DNA of 64,000 bases from contig NZ_BAABHJ010000002.1 of the NCBI RefSeq assembly GCF_039542035.1, forward strand, positions 620,001 to 684,000. Reading direction: 5' to 3'. Positions 16,279-24,684 of the stretch are shown one piece after another. Source of the stretch: Actinoallomurus liliacearum (GTDB lineage: Bacteria; Actinomycetota; Actinomycetes; Streptosporangiales; Streptosporangiaceae). Under the pieces are notes generated by a model. It made no database searches and was not told the DNA's origin. It was given only the letters and a program-made list of their open reading frames with translations. Made by a program: the position numbers and the translations under genes. Position 1 is the stretch's first letter. Each line of letters opens with the position of its first letter.

Positions 16279-17350
16279 CGGAGTGGATCACCTTCGCCAG
16301 CTTCTCGACCGCCCAGGCGTTCATCGGTCCCAGATACGCGCCGTCGGAGACGACCGCGTAGGTGCCGGTCTTCGACGCCTGCCACTGCGGATAGGCCGCG
16401 AACAGCCGCCGCGCCTCTTCGGCCGGCTTCTCATCGGGGGTGAAGACGCCGACGACCAGGACGTCCACCTGCGCGGCGGCCAGCTGCTCGGCGTTGAGGG
16501 TCCGTGTGGTGTCCTCTCCTCGTCCCGCGAAGGAGTTCTGGCCGCCGGCGGCCTTGATCACGTCGTCGTAGATGCCGCCGGTCATGACCGCGGGCAGGCC
16601 GTTGGCGTTCATCATCGACATCCCCGGATACGCGATGAGCACCTTGCGCGGCGGCGCCCCCGCGGCCTTCGCCTGAACGGCTCGCACGCGGGCACGGAGC
16701 CCGGCCACGACCTGCGCCGCCTTGACCTGCACGTCGAAGATCCGTCCGAGCAGGGTCATGAACTGGAACGATGACTCGATCGACGCGTGCCGCAGCGCCT
16801 CCTTCTCCGCCGAAGACGCGTTCGGCTTCCCCATCGCGCAGTTGACCGGGTTGACGAGGGAATTGATGCCCGCGGCGGCGAGCTGCTCCCGGGTCGCGAA
16901 TCCGTTCCTGGCGTCGAACCCGCCGGACCAGGTGGAGACCACCAGATCGGGTTTCGCCGCCAGAACCTGCTCGGCGGGGACGTCGAAGTTCTTGTTCGTC
17001 GTCAGGCCACGAGTGGGCAGCGCCTTGATCGCCGCGACCATCGACGGGTCGTCCGACACGCCGTAGTGCTGGACGTTCGCCAGGATGCGCCCGGTCAGCC
17101 CGAGCATGATGAAGCTCTCCACCTCCCCCACCGACGTCCCGTTGAGAATCAGCACCCGGCTCGGTGGCCGGGTGAAGCCGACCTTCTGGCCGCAGTTGTC
17201 GAAGGTCAACGGGTAGGCGGTCCTCCCGGGCGCCGCCTCGCGTGTCACGGACGTGCTTCGGTCGGGGGCCTTCCCGCATCCGGCGGCGGTCAGGGCGAGG
17301 GCTGCGGTGAAGGCGCACAGGGCCGTCAGGTTCGGCCTGCGTACGAGCAT
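16271..17350 (-). CDS. FecB/BtuF-type substrate-binding lipoprotein of metal-chelate ABC importer
   Basis: A 359-residue lipoprotein. The start ATG 17350 has AAGGA upstream; the signal helix ends in a lipobox (ALTAAGC), so the protein is anchored outside the membrane. PLTFDNCGQKVGFTRPPSRVLILNGTSVGEVE is the usual first lobe entry, with further helical-backbone spacing to TGTYAVVSDGAYLGP. Ligand residues cannot be read. It follows the PCu(A)C gene by 43 bp with no terminator, so it is probably co-transcribed with the copper genes. Confidence 0.92.
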   Translation of the reverse strand: MLVRRPNLTALCAFTAALALTAAGCGKAPDRSTSVTREAAPGRTAYPLTFDNCGQKVGFTRPPSRVLILNGTSVGEVESFIMLGLTGRILANVQHYGVSDDPSMVAAIKALPTRGLTTNKNFDVPAEQVLAAKPDLVVSTWSGGFDARNGFATREQLAAAGINSLVNPVNCAMGKPNASSAEKEALRHASIESSFQFMTLLGRIFDVQVKAAQVVAGLRARVRAVQAKAAGAPPRKVLIAYPGMSMMNANGLPAVMTGGIYDDVIKAAGGQNSFAGRGEDTTRTLNAEQLAAAQVDVLVVGVFTPDEKPAEEARRLFAAYPQWQASKTGTYAVVSDGAYLGPMNAWAVEKLAKVIHSDG

Positions 17351-17393
17351 GGTGAGTGATTCCTTCGCGAGATGATGGGGCAGGTCTCGAGCG

Positions 17394-17858
17394 TCAGGGC
17401 GCGGCGGACCCACTGCCGGGAGGGGCGACCACAGCGGTGACGCGCATCGTGCCGCCGTACCGGAACGTCAGCGTGAACGGCACTCTGCGGCCGACGGGCA
17501 GTGGTCCACGTGGCCGGATCATGACGTTGGTGGTGTAGGGCGTCATGCGCACGTCCGTATGGGCGGGAAGGGCCAGGCCGTCGAGCATGGTCATCCGCCC
17601 GACCCCTGCCGCGTACGAGTGACGGATGAGCATCGCCGACGAGGAGTCCGGTGTGCTGACGCTCAGCAGTTCGTCGTTCTGGTGGCCGGTGTTGACGATG
17701 GTGAAGTAGGCCCCGGTCTGCGCGGCGGTGGGCGCCATCACCCACGCGCCGGAGACCCGGATCCGAGCGGGGCTCCCGGCCAGGCCGGTCAGGGTCCAGG
17801 CCGCCAGCAGCGCCAGTGTCACCGCGCTCGCCAGAACGGTGGCCCGTACGGCGCTCAT
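17394..17858 (-). CDS. PCu(A)C-family periplasmic copper chaperone, atypical ligand set
   Basis: A 154-residue exported protein: N-terminal membrane anchor or signal (ATVLASAVTLALLAAWTLTG), then the beta-sandwich (VSGAWVMAPTAAQTGAYFTIVNTG). The first His and Met of the copper motif are present (IRHSYAAGVGRMTML). The later H-x-M part appears as TTNVMI, with Asn where the second His is expected. ATG 17858 overlaps the P-type ATPase stop (ATGA). It should accept or donate Cu(I) outside the cytoplasm, perhaps more weakly than canonical members. Confidence 0.82.
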   Translation of the reverse strand: MSAVRATVLASAVTLALLAAWTLTGLAGSPARIRVSGAWVMAPTAAQTGAYFTIVNTGHQNDELLSVSTPDSSSAMLIRHSYAAGVGRMTMLDGLALPAHTDVRMTPYTTNVMIRPRGPLPVGRRVPFTLTFRYGGTMRVTAVVAPPGSGSAAP

Positions 17859-20044
17859 GTCCTCCTCCCGCGCAACAGCCGCAGGCTGTTGCCGGCGACC
17901 AGCAGCGAGCTCAGCGACATGGCGGCCGCCGCCAGCATCGGGTTCAGCCGCCCGAGTGCGGCCGGGGGGATGGTGATGAGGTTGTAGGCGAACGCCCACG
18001 CCAGGTTGACCTTGATCGTCGTGCTGGCGCGGCGGGCGATGACGATGGCGTCGGCGATCGCGCTGACGTCGGAGCGCATGAGTGTGACATCGGCGGCGCC
18101 GATGGCGGCGTCGGTGCCGTCGGCGACCGCGATGCCGAGGTCCGCGCCGGCGAGCGCCACGGTGTCGTTGACGCCGTCACCGACCGCGGCGACGACACGG
18201 CCTTGTCCGCGCAGGTCGGTGACGATGTCGGCCTTGCCGGTGGGATCGAGTTCGGCGTGCCGGTCGTCGATGCCGAGCCGGTCGGCGACGGCGCGTGCGG
18301 GTGCGGGGCGGTCTCCGGTGGCCAGCACCGTACGCAGTCCCATCCGGTGCAGGCGGGCGACGGCCTCCCGGGCGCCGTCGCGCAGACCGTCCCCGACCGC
18401 GAACACCGCGACCGGCCGGTCCTCGATCCGCAGGAGGACGCTGGTGTGGCCGTCGTGGTCAGCGCGGTCGACCGCGGCCCCCAGCGATGTGGGCAGCGGC
18501 TCGCCGGCCCAGCGGCCCACGCTGATCGACCGGCCGTCCACCACCCCACACACCCCGTGGCCGGCAATGGCGCGGAATCCGTCCGCCTCGGGCAGCGAGC
18601 CGCCGGAGCGTGCCGCCTGCGCGATGGCGCGGCCGATCGGGTGCTCGGACCGGTCTTCGAGGGCGCCCGCCAGCCGCAGCGCTTCGTCGGCGTTCACGCC
18701 GGGTGCGGTGGTGGTCTCCAGCAGCGTCATGCGGCCTGTCGTGAGCGTGCCGGTCTTGTCGAGCACGACCGTGTCGATCCGGCCGAGTCGTTCCAGGGCG
18801 TCCGGGCCGCTGATCAGCACGCCGTGGCGAGCGCCGGCTCCCGTGGCGGCCAGCAGCGCCAAGGGGGTGGCGAGCCCCAGTGCGCAGGGGCAGGCGACCA
18901 CGAGCACGGCGATGCTCGTGCTGATCGCCGCGCCGGGGTCGGCACCGGCTCCGAGCCAGAACCCGAGCGCGGTGACCGCGATCGCCAGCACCATCGGCAC
19001 GAAGACCCCGGCGATCTGGTCGGCGCGGCGCTGTGCCCGCGCCTTGCCGAGCTGCGCCTCGCCGACCAGTGCGGTGATCTTCGCGAGCCGGGTGTCGCCG
19101 CCGACGGCGGTGGCGCGGACCACGAGTGCGCCGCCGACGTTGGAGGTCCCGCCGGTCATCAGGTCTCCGGGACCGTACTCGGCTGGGACCGCCTCGCCGG
19201 TCAGCAGGCGGGTGTCCAGGGCCGAGGCTCCCTCGACGATGACGCCGTCGGTGGCGACGGTCTGTCCGGGCCGGACGATGAACCGCTGACCGGGCCGCAG
19301 CTCGCCGATCGGGATGCGGCGGCCGTCCGGCAGGTGCGCCTCCGTGGGGGCGAGCGCGTTCAGGGTCGCCAGCGCGGATCCGGTACGCCGCCGGGCGCGG
19401 GCTTCGAGGTACCGGCCGATCGAGACGAACAACGTGACGCCGCCGGCGGCTTCGAGGTACAGGTGCGCGCTCGCGTCCTCCGGGGTGGCCGTCCAGGCGA
19501 ACGGCATCCGCATCCCGGGCGTGCCCGCGCCGCCGATGAACAGCGCGTACACCGACCAGGTGAACGAGACCAGCACGCCGAGGCTGACGAGGGTGTCCAT
19601 GGTCGCCGTGGCGTGCCGAAGGCCGGCCACCGCGCGCCGGTGGAACGGCCACGCACCCCAGGTGGCGATGGGGGCGGCCAGTGCCAGGCACAGCCACTGC
19701 CAGTCGCGGAACTGCAATACCGGGGTCATCGACAGGACGAGGACGGGAACCGTGAGTACGGTCAGCACGATGACGCGATCGCGTGTGCGCCGACCGGTCC
19801 GATCCTCCTCGGGAGCCTGTTCCGGAGTGTGGCGTACCAGGCGGCCGCGGTATCCGGCGCGCTGCACCGCGCCGATCAGGTCTTCGCTGGTGACCGAGGC
19901 CGGGTGGGTGACCCGAGCCTGGCCGGTGGCCAGGTTCACCGCCGCGCTCACCCCGTCGATCCGGCCCAGCCGCTTCTCCAACCGGGACACGCACGCACCG
20001 CAGGTCATCCCCTCGATGGCCAGGTCGGTGGTCTGGGCACTCAC
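17855..20044 (-). CDS. Cu+-exporting P1B-type ATPase (CopA-like)
   Basis: A 729-residue heavy-metal ATPase. An N-terminal HMA domain carries the Cu-binding GMTCGAC (about residue 12). Membrane helices and the actuator motif TGEAVP follow, then the metal-channel CPC in VVACPCALGLATP, the phosphorylated Asp in DKTGTLTTG, HP in RSEHPIG and the hinge GDGVND. The last helices read AFAYNLITIPPAALG and MSLSSLLVAGNSLRLLR, the YN and MSS signatures of Cu+ transporters. GTG 20044 overlaps the upstream stop by 4 bp (GTGA). It is a member of the copper operon. Confidence 0.93.
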   Translation of the reverse strand: MSAQTTDLAIEGMTCGACVSRLEKRLGRIDGVSAAVNLATGQARVTHPASVTSEDLIGAVQRAGYRGRLVRHTPEQAPEEDRTGRRTRDRVIVLTVLTVPVLVLSMTPVLQFRDWQWLCLALAAPIATWGAWPFHRRAVAGLRHATATMDTLVSLGVLVSFTWSVYALFIGGAGTPGMRMPFAWTATPEDASAHLYLEAAGGVTLFVSIGRYLEARARRRTGSALATLNALAPTEAHLPDGRRIPIGELRPGQRFIVRPGQTVATDGVIVEGASALDTRLLTGEAVPAEYGPGDLMTGGTSNVGGALVVRATAVGGDTRLAKITALVGEAQLGKARAQRRADQIAGVFVPMVLAIAVTALGFWLGAGADPGAAISTSIAVLVVACPCALGLATPLALLAATGAGARHGVLISGPDALERLGRIDTVVLDKTGTLTTGRMTLLETTTAPGVNADEALRLAGALEDRSEHPIGRAIAQAARSGGSLPEADGFRAIAGHGVCGVVDGRSISVGRWAGEPLPTSLGAAVDRADHDGHTSVLLRIEDRPVAVFAVGDGLRDGAREAVARLHRMGLRTVLATGDRPAPARAVADRLGIDDRHAELDPTGKADIVTDLRGQGRVVAAVGDGVNDTVALAGADLGIAVADGTDAAIGAADVTLMRSDVSAIADAIVIARRASTTIKVNLAWAFAYNLITIPPAALGRLNPMLAAAAMSLSSLLVAGNSLRLLRGRRT

Positions 20045-20334
20045 CGATGTCCTCCTGGCATGGTCATGCCGCCCATATCGCGTTCGTCGGCCGGTGCGGT
20101 GCCGGGCGCGGTGCGGTGCATGCCCGGTGCGACCGGCCCGACCAGCCGCCCGACGGCGAACGAGACCGCGAACAGCGCGACGAGCAGCGCCGCGAAGCAC
20201 AGGACCAGCGGGGACGGTGGCGCCGTCAGCGGTTGCTTCGTATCGGAGCGAACCGCCACTTCACGTCCTTGCGCGGGCATACGGGAGCGCCGCCCGGCCG
20301 TCCTGGCCGCCGGGCGGATGTGAGCGATCCTCAT
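20041..20334 (-). CDS. Small single-pass membrane protein with Met/His-rich tail
   Basis: A 97-residue protein: basic N-terminus, one strong membrane segment (PLVLCFAALLVALFAVSFAVG, about residues 42-62) and a 30-residue tail with MHRTAPG and DMGGMTMPGGHR. The Met and His spacing suits Cu(I) binding. Start (ATGA) and stop (GTGA) overlap the YcnI and CopA genes, so it belongs to the copper operon. It may pass copper between YcnI or the chaperone and the ATPase; this is inference. Confidence 0.8.
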   Translation of the reverse strand: MRIAHIRPAARTAGRRSRMPAQGREVAVRSDTKQPLTAPPSPLVLCFAALLVALFAVSFAVGRLVGPVAPGMHRTAPGTAPADERDMGGMTMPGGHR

Positions 20335-21023
20335 GCGCCGGTCGACCTACCGGATCGGCGCAGGGCGACGACGGCGACGCCGAGGGCGAGCAGTCCGGCG
20401 ACCAGGCCCGCGGCGCCCAGGGCGGTCCCCGTGCCGTTCTCGGTCTTCTTCACGATCGGCTTCGCCTGCGGCGCGGTCGCCTTGGCCAGGGTGAGGGACG
20501 GCGCCGGGTGCTCCGGCTCGGGGCCACCGGTGGGCAGGTCGATCCAGCGCACGACGCTGGTCTTGCCGCTGTGGTCGGTGTAGGTCTGCAGGGCCTTGAA
20601 GTACAGCTTCGGGGTGTCGGTCGGCAGCGCCCCCATCGATACCCAGAACTGCTGGAACTGTCCGGGCTCGATCTTCCCGCCGGACCAGGTGATCGCCGTG
20701 ACGGCCTCGGTGAGCTCGCCGCCTTCGACCTTGATCGGCTTGGGCAGCCGGCTCTTGGTGACCTCGGCCGTCCAGCCGGGCAGCGGCTGCACCGACACCG
20801 ACGCGATCGGGTGGTCGGTGGGCAGATACAACTGCACCTTCGTGGTGTCGGCGTCCGGCTCCTCATTGGGGACCCGGATGTTGAACGCGCCGTAACCGCC
20901 CGGCTCGGCGGTGCTCGGGTTGATGGTGACATGCGCGGAAGCGGGCACGGCCAGCGCGACGATGGCGGCCGCGACGACGCCGGAACCGGTCAGCAGGCGC
21001 TTGGCGCCATGCGTGAAGGACAT
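20331..21023 (-). CDS. ycnI: YcnI/DUF1775 copper-binding membrane-anchored protein
   Basis: A 230-residue protein. ATG 21023 has GAGGAG upstream. The signal peptide ends PASA, so the mature protein begins with His (HVTINPSTAEPGGYGAF), the N-terminal Cu(II) ligand shown for Bacillus YcnI. The Trp in LPGWTAEV and the DUF1775 beta-sandwich are present, followed by a Pro-rich linker and a C-terminal helix (LGAAGLVAGLLALGVAVVAL) with a basic tail. It is anchored outside the membrane. It starts the overlapping part of the copper operon. Confidence 0.92.
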   Translation of the reverse strand: MSFTHGAKRLLTGSGVVAAAIVALAVPASAHVTINPSTAEPGGYGAFNIRVPNEEPDADTTKVQLYLPTDHPIASVSVQPLPGWTAEVTKSRLPKPIKVEGGELTEAVTAITWSGGKIEPGQFQQFWVSMGALPTDTPKLYFKALQTYTDHSGKTSVVRWIDLPTGGPEPEHPAPSLTLAKATAPQAKPIVKKTENGTGTALGAAGLVAGLLALGVAVVALRRSGRSTGA

Positions 21024-21181
21024 GGGTACTCCTCGGGAGAAGGGCAGGCGAACGACGATGATGGTGATCACGGCCCGTTCCTCGTCCCACGAGGCAGCGC
21101 GAAACGCCCCGGCCACGCGTAGGCGGGACCGGGTTCAAGGCGCGAAACGACCTGGGTGAGCGCGCGGAAAAGAGCCGTGAA

Positions 21182-21844
21182 TCACATGGCGACGCGGAGA
21201 ACGGCGCCGCTGCCCCGAGGAGGGCCACGCCGGACCAGGAAGTGCCGCAACACGGCCATGGCCGGGGGCGTCTGGTCCGCGCCCCGCCGACGCCGCGCCC
21301 CGGCGGGCCGCCGCGAGGCCGCGAGATCGATGTACGCCAGCAAAAGAAGGACCCGCAGGGCGCGGCCGAGCACCGCCTCGGCGAGTACGGCCAGCGCACG
21401 CCAGGCGGCCCGCTCCCCCGCGTACAGCCACAGCGCGACCAGCGCTCCGGCGAGCGCGTGCGCCCCGGCCATGCCCAGGCCGGACGCTCCGGATCCGTGG
21501 TTCATCGACGAGGCCGCACCCGAGCTCATGGCGGTGTGCATCCCACCGTGCATGGTCATGGCCAGGTGCGCGGGCGTCGGGCCGGGATCGGCGGGAGTGG
21601 CCCAGGCGAACCACTCGTGCAGGCACAGCTGAGCGCCCTCGACCGCCAGCAGGATCCACCACGCGGACCGGCGCCGGTCCGCCAGGTGGTAGCCGACCGC
21701 GGTCACCCCCGCGACAGCGGCCCAGCCCGCCCACGCCGGTGCCGGGCGGGAGGCCATCAGGTCATGCCCGGCCAGGGACAGCACGCCGCACACCACGGCG
21801 AAAACCGCGGCGCGCATCAAGCGGAACCAGCCGGGCGGACGCAT
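21182..21844 (-). CDS. Membrane protein with Met/His-rich extracytoplasmic loop
   Basis: A 220-residue protein with about five to six hydrophobic helices. Between the third and fourth lies MTMHGGMHTAMSS and MNHGSGASGLGM, a Met/His-rich loop typical of copper-handling proteins. Another conserved-looking feature is QLCLHEWFAW. The C-terminal ~45 residues are basic and cytoplasmic. ATG 21844 has GGTGAGG upstream. It lies 158 bp upstream of ycnI on the same strand and has its own likely operator at 21858-21872. It was not matched to a named family. Confidence 0.75.
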   Translation of the reverse strand: MRPPGWFRLMRAAVFAVVCGVLSLAGHDLMASRPAPAWAGWAAVAGVTAVGYHLADRRRSAWWILLAVEGAQLCLHEWFAWATPADPGPTPAHLAMTMHGGMHTAMSSGAASSMNHGSGASGLGMAGAHALAGALVALWLYAGERAAWRALAVLAEAVLGRALRVLLLLAYIDLAASRRPAGARRRRGADQTPPAMAVLRHFLVRRGPPRGSGAVLRVAM

Positions 21845-21857
21845 GACCTCACCAACG

Positions 21858-21886
21858 ACTACGACATGTAGTACCCGGAGACTACA
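21858..21886. promoter_or_regulatory. BlaI/CopY-like operator upstream of the copper genes
   Basis: ACTACGACATGTAGT (21858-21872) has inverted ACTAC/GTAGT arms, and another half-site, ACTACA, follows at 21881-21886. The ACTACA/TGTAGT type resembles operators of the BlaI/MecI/CopY winged-helix family, which includes copper regulators. It lies 14 bp upstream of the first gene. No BlaI-type regulator is in the window. Confidence 0.55.
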
Positions 21887-21970
21887 CCGCGCGCCTCTCC
21901 CGCCCCAGCGGGCCGATGTCGATCCGGGCCGGCCGCGTTCGTCGGTGGGGTCGGGTCTCTGGACGGGTGG

Positions 21971-22999
21971 TCAACCGGCGAAGGCGGTCCAGCGGTCGTG
22001 AAGGGCCCGTTCGCCGGCCTCGGTCAGGTCGCCCCAGACGCGGAGCCGGCCGATGCCGCCGTCGGGGTAGATGTCCAATCGGACGTGCGTCAGCTCGGGG
22101 GCCGGGTGCAGCCGGAAACGGTGACGGCCGTCCGGCTGGATCCTCGTCGGCGGCAGCACCGGCGTCCACTCCCCTGATGTCCGGGCGTCCTGGCCGGAGA
22201 GCGCGGCCCAGCCCGGAGCGTTGAACTTCAGGTGCGTCGTGTCGATCTCGACGAGCCTGGGCACACCCGGGGCGGCCAGCTCGACCACCACCCAGTCGTT
22301 GCCGTCGTCGCGCCGGCGCGCGGTCTCCCAGCCCTCGGCCTGGTCGCGCGGCAGGCCTGGGGCCAGGATGTTCTCCGGCCGGGAGTAGAACAGGTTCGAG
22401 CAGCCGGTGACCCGCGCGCCGTTCTCCAGGGCGGCGAGGTCCACCGTGAGGCCGGTGAGCAGCCGCGGGTCCGGGATCACCTCGCCGTGGACCCGGAGCC
22501 GCGCGACGCCGCCGTCCGGGAAGATGTTCAGCCGGACGTGGGTGAACCGCCGCGGCGCCTCGACCGGGAAGCGGTGTCGCGCATCCCCGCGCAGCGGGCC
22601 GCGCGGCACGATCTCCGTCCAGTCCCGGGCGGCCAGCTCCGTGACCGACGGGTACCCTTCGGCCGCGCAGGCCTCGACGGACGCGTACGGCGGGAAGTTC
22701 CCCCGGAACCAGGCGGTGTCGACGACGACGCCCCGGATCACGCCCGGCAGCCCGAGCCGGATGAGCGCCCAGTCGTGGCCGCGGTCGTCGACCGCCAGGT
22801 CGAGCGCCGACGGCCGCCGCCGGGCCGTCTCCCAGCCGTCGTACACCTGGCCCTTGCGCCCGAAGGTCGCCGCCCGGTGCTCGGCCGCCCAGGGGTTGAT
22901 CAGGTTCTCCCGCTCCGCGAAGGACTCGTCGCTCGCGGCCGGCACGGAGCCGCCGAGGCTCCGGACCGCCAGATCGGGCAGCGCGGTGAAGTCGGCCAT
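21971..22999 (-). CDS. alc: Allantoicase
   Basis: A 342-residue enzyme that hydrolyses allantoate to ureidoglycolate and urea. It consists of two similar halves, each a galactose-binding-like beta-sandwich. The first half contains NLINPWAAEHRAATFGRKGQVYDGWETARRR; the second contains the matching GCSNLFYSRPENILAPG and GWETARRRDDGNDW. Both halves end in a THVRLNIFPDGG or THVRLDIYPDGG strand followed by LRVxG. ATG 22999 has AGGAGG. It is the last gene of the purine operon, 3 bp after allantoinase. Confidence 0.95.
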   Translation of the reverse strand: MADFTALPDLAVRSLGGSVPAASDESFAERENLINPWAAEHRAATFGRKGQVYDGWETARRRPSALDLAVDDRGHDWALIRLGLPGVIRGVVVDTAWFRGNFPPYASVEACAAEGYPSVTELAARDWTEIVPRGPLRGDARHRFPVEAPRRFTHVRLNIFPDGGVARLRVHGEVIPDPRLLTGLTVDLAALENGARVTGCSNLFYSRPENILAPGLPRDQAEGWETARRRDDGNDWVVVELAAPGVPRLVEIDTTHLKFNAPGWAALSGQDARTSGEWTPVLPPTRIQPDGRHRFRLHPAPELTHVRLDIYPDGGIGRLRVWGDLTEAGERALHDRWTAFAG

Positions 23000-23002
23000 C
23001 CG

Positions 23003-24307
23003 TCACCTCCTCAGGAGGCGCCCGCGCGGCATGTCGTCGACGACCTCGCCGCGCAGCCAGGTGGCCCGTACGACGCCGGTCAGCTCGCGGCCCTCGTACG
23101 GGGTGAGGCGGTGGCGGGTGCGCAGTGCCGCCGGGTCGACGGTGAACGTCTCGTCCGCGGCGAAGGCCACCAGGTCGGCGTCGTTCCCGACCTCGATCGC
23201 GCCCTTGCCGGTGACGCCCGCCAGTGCCGCGGGCGCGGCCGACATCCACCGCACGACGTCCGCCAGCTCGTGACCGCGCCTGCGCGCCTCGGTCCAGACG
23301 GCGGGCAGGCCGAGTTGCAGGGCGGAGATCCCGCCCCAGGCCTCGTCGAAGCCGCCGCGCTTCAGCTCGGGCGGGCACGGCGAGTGGTCCGACACGACGC
23401 AGTCGATCGCTCCGGCGGCGAGCGCGCGCCAGAGCCCGTCCCGTACGGCGGCGTCGCGGATGGGCGGGCAGCACTTGAACTGCGTGGCACCGGGCCGTAC
23501 GTCCGCCGCCGACAGGGTCAGGTAGTGCGGGCAGGTCTCGGCGCTCACCCGCACTCCCCTGGCCCGTGCCCGGCTGAGGGGTTCGACACCGTCGGCGGCC
23601 GACACGTGCAGGATGTGGGCCCGTACGCCCGTCGCCTCGGCGAGCCGGATCACCTGCTCGATCGCCTTCTGTTCCGCGCTCGGCGGCCGCGAGGCCAGGA
23701 ACGCGTCGTACGTCCCGCCGACCGGGACGGACAGGGACCCGGGGTCCTCGGCGTGCACGATGACCAGCCCGTCGAAGGAGGCGATCTCGGTGAACGCCTC
23801 CTCCATCGCCTCGTACGACAGCGGCGGGAACTCGGGCACGCCGGAGTCGGCGGTGAAGCACTTGAAGCCGAACACCCCGAGGCCGTGGAGTGCCCGCAGT
23901 TCCGGCGTGTTGCCCGGGATCGCGCCGCCCCAGAAGCCGACGTCCGTGCGGCACCGGCCGGCGGCCGCGTCTCTCTTGACGGCCAGCGCGGCGGCGGTGG
24001 TCACCGGCGGGAGCGAGTTGAGCGGCATGTCCACGATCGTGGTGACCCCGCCCGCCGCCGCCGCGCGGGTCGCCGTGGCGAAGCCCTCCCACTCCGTACG
24101 GCCTGGTTCGTTCACGTGGACGTGGGTGTCGACGAGGCCGGGGAGCAGCGCGACCTCGCCCAGGTCCACTCGGGTACCGGCCGGCGGAGCGTCGTCGTGG
24201 CCGGTGACGGCGGCGATCCGCCCGTCCCGTACGGCCACGGCCGCGGGCCGTTCCCCGTCCGGGAGGACCGTGCGCCGCGAGCGTACGACCAGGTCGTAGT
24301 CGTTCAT
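23003..24307 (-). CDS. allB: Allantoinase
   Basis: A 434-residue amidohydrolase that opens allantoin to allantoate. Metal ligands are visible in order: HVHVN within LPGLVDTHVHVNEPG, the carbamylated Lys in FGFKCFTADSG, His in IVHAEDP and ILHVSAADG, and Asp in VVSDHSPCP. ATG 24307 overlaps the upstream stop (ATGA). Its length and motifs are normal for dinuclear-metal allantoinases. Confidence 0.95.
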   Translation of the reverse strand: MNDYDLVVRSRRTVLPDGERPAAVAVRDGRIAAVTGHDDAPPAGTRVDLGEVALLPGLVDTHVHVNEPGRTEWEGFATATRAAAAGGVTTIVDMPLNSLPPVTTAAALAVKRDAAAGRCRTDVGFWGGAIPGNTPELRALHGLGVFGFKCFTADSGVPEFPPLSYEAMEEAFTEIASFDGLVIVHAEDPGSLSVPVGGTYDAFLASRPPSAEQKAIEQVIRLAEATGVRAHILHVSAADGVEPLSRARARGVRVSAETCPHYLTLSAADVRPGATQFKCCPPIRDAAVRDGLWRALAAGAIDCVVSDHSPCPPELKRGGFDEAWGGISALQLGLPAVWTEARRRGHELADVVRWMSAAPAALAGVTGKGAIEVGNDADLVAFAADETFTVDPAALRTRHRLTPYEGRELTGVVRATWLRGEVVDDMPRGRLLRR

Positions 24308-24684
24308 GGGGTGGTTCGCCGGTAGGCGGCCCAGCCGCCGTGGTCGGTGATGTCGAGCAGCTGCGGAAAGGACGTGGGCGGGCGCCGCAGCACCATGGCG
24401 AGGGACGACGTGCCGTCGGCGAGCTCGATCACGCCCAGTTCCAGCTCGGGCGGCTCGGCGGGCAGCAGCCGGTCGCGCAGGACGTCGAGGGCCACGTCGT
24501 AGACCTCGCCGGTGACGGGGGCGCCGCCGTGCGCGACCGGGAGGAGCGCGGGGAACCGGTCGGCGACCGAGTAGAGGCGGTACCGGGGCGCGGTCGTCGT
24601 CGCGGCGACCATCGGGGCGCCGTCGAGGAGGTGGTGCAGCGGTCCGCCGCGCATCCCCCCGCCGTTCAGGAACATCAGCGGCAT
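24304..24684 (-). CDS. Stand-alone allophanate-hydrolase C-terminal-like (GGCT-fold) protein
   Basis: A 126-residue protein matching the C-terminal domain of allophanate hydrolases (AtzF/DUR1 type). It has a small gamma-glutamyl-cyclotransferase-like barrel with MRGGPLHHLL, AATTTAPRYRLYSV, GEVYDV, LELGVIELADG and DITDHGGWAAYR. No amidase domain is attached and no urea-carboxylase gene is near. It overlaps the xanthine dehydrogenase gene by 10 bp and allantoinase by 4 bp, so it is an integral part of the purine operon. It may handle ureidoglycolate or another late intermediate; this is inference. Confidence 0.85.
   Translation of the reverse strand: MPLMFLNGGGMRGGPLHHLLDGAPMVAATTTAPRYRLYSVADRFPALLPVAHGGAPVTGEVYDVALDVLRDRLLPAEPPELELGVIELADGTSSLAMVLRRPPTSFPQLLDITDHGGWAAYRRTTP

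Noticed and set aside
14456..17350. Cobalamin or iron riboswitch upstream of the FecBCD-type genes
   Set aside because: Only 43 bp separates the binding-protein gene from the PCu(A)C gene, too little for such a leader, and no conserved box was seen.
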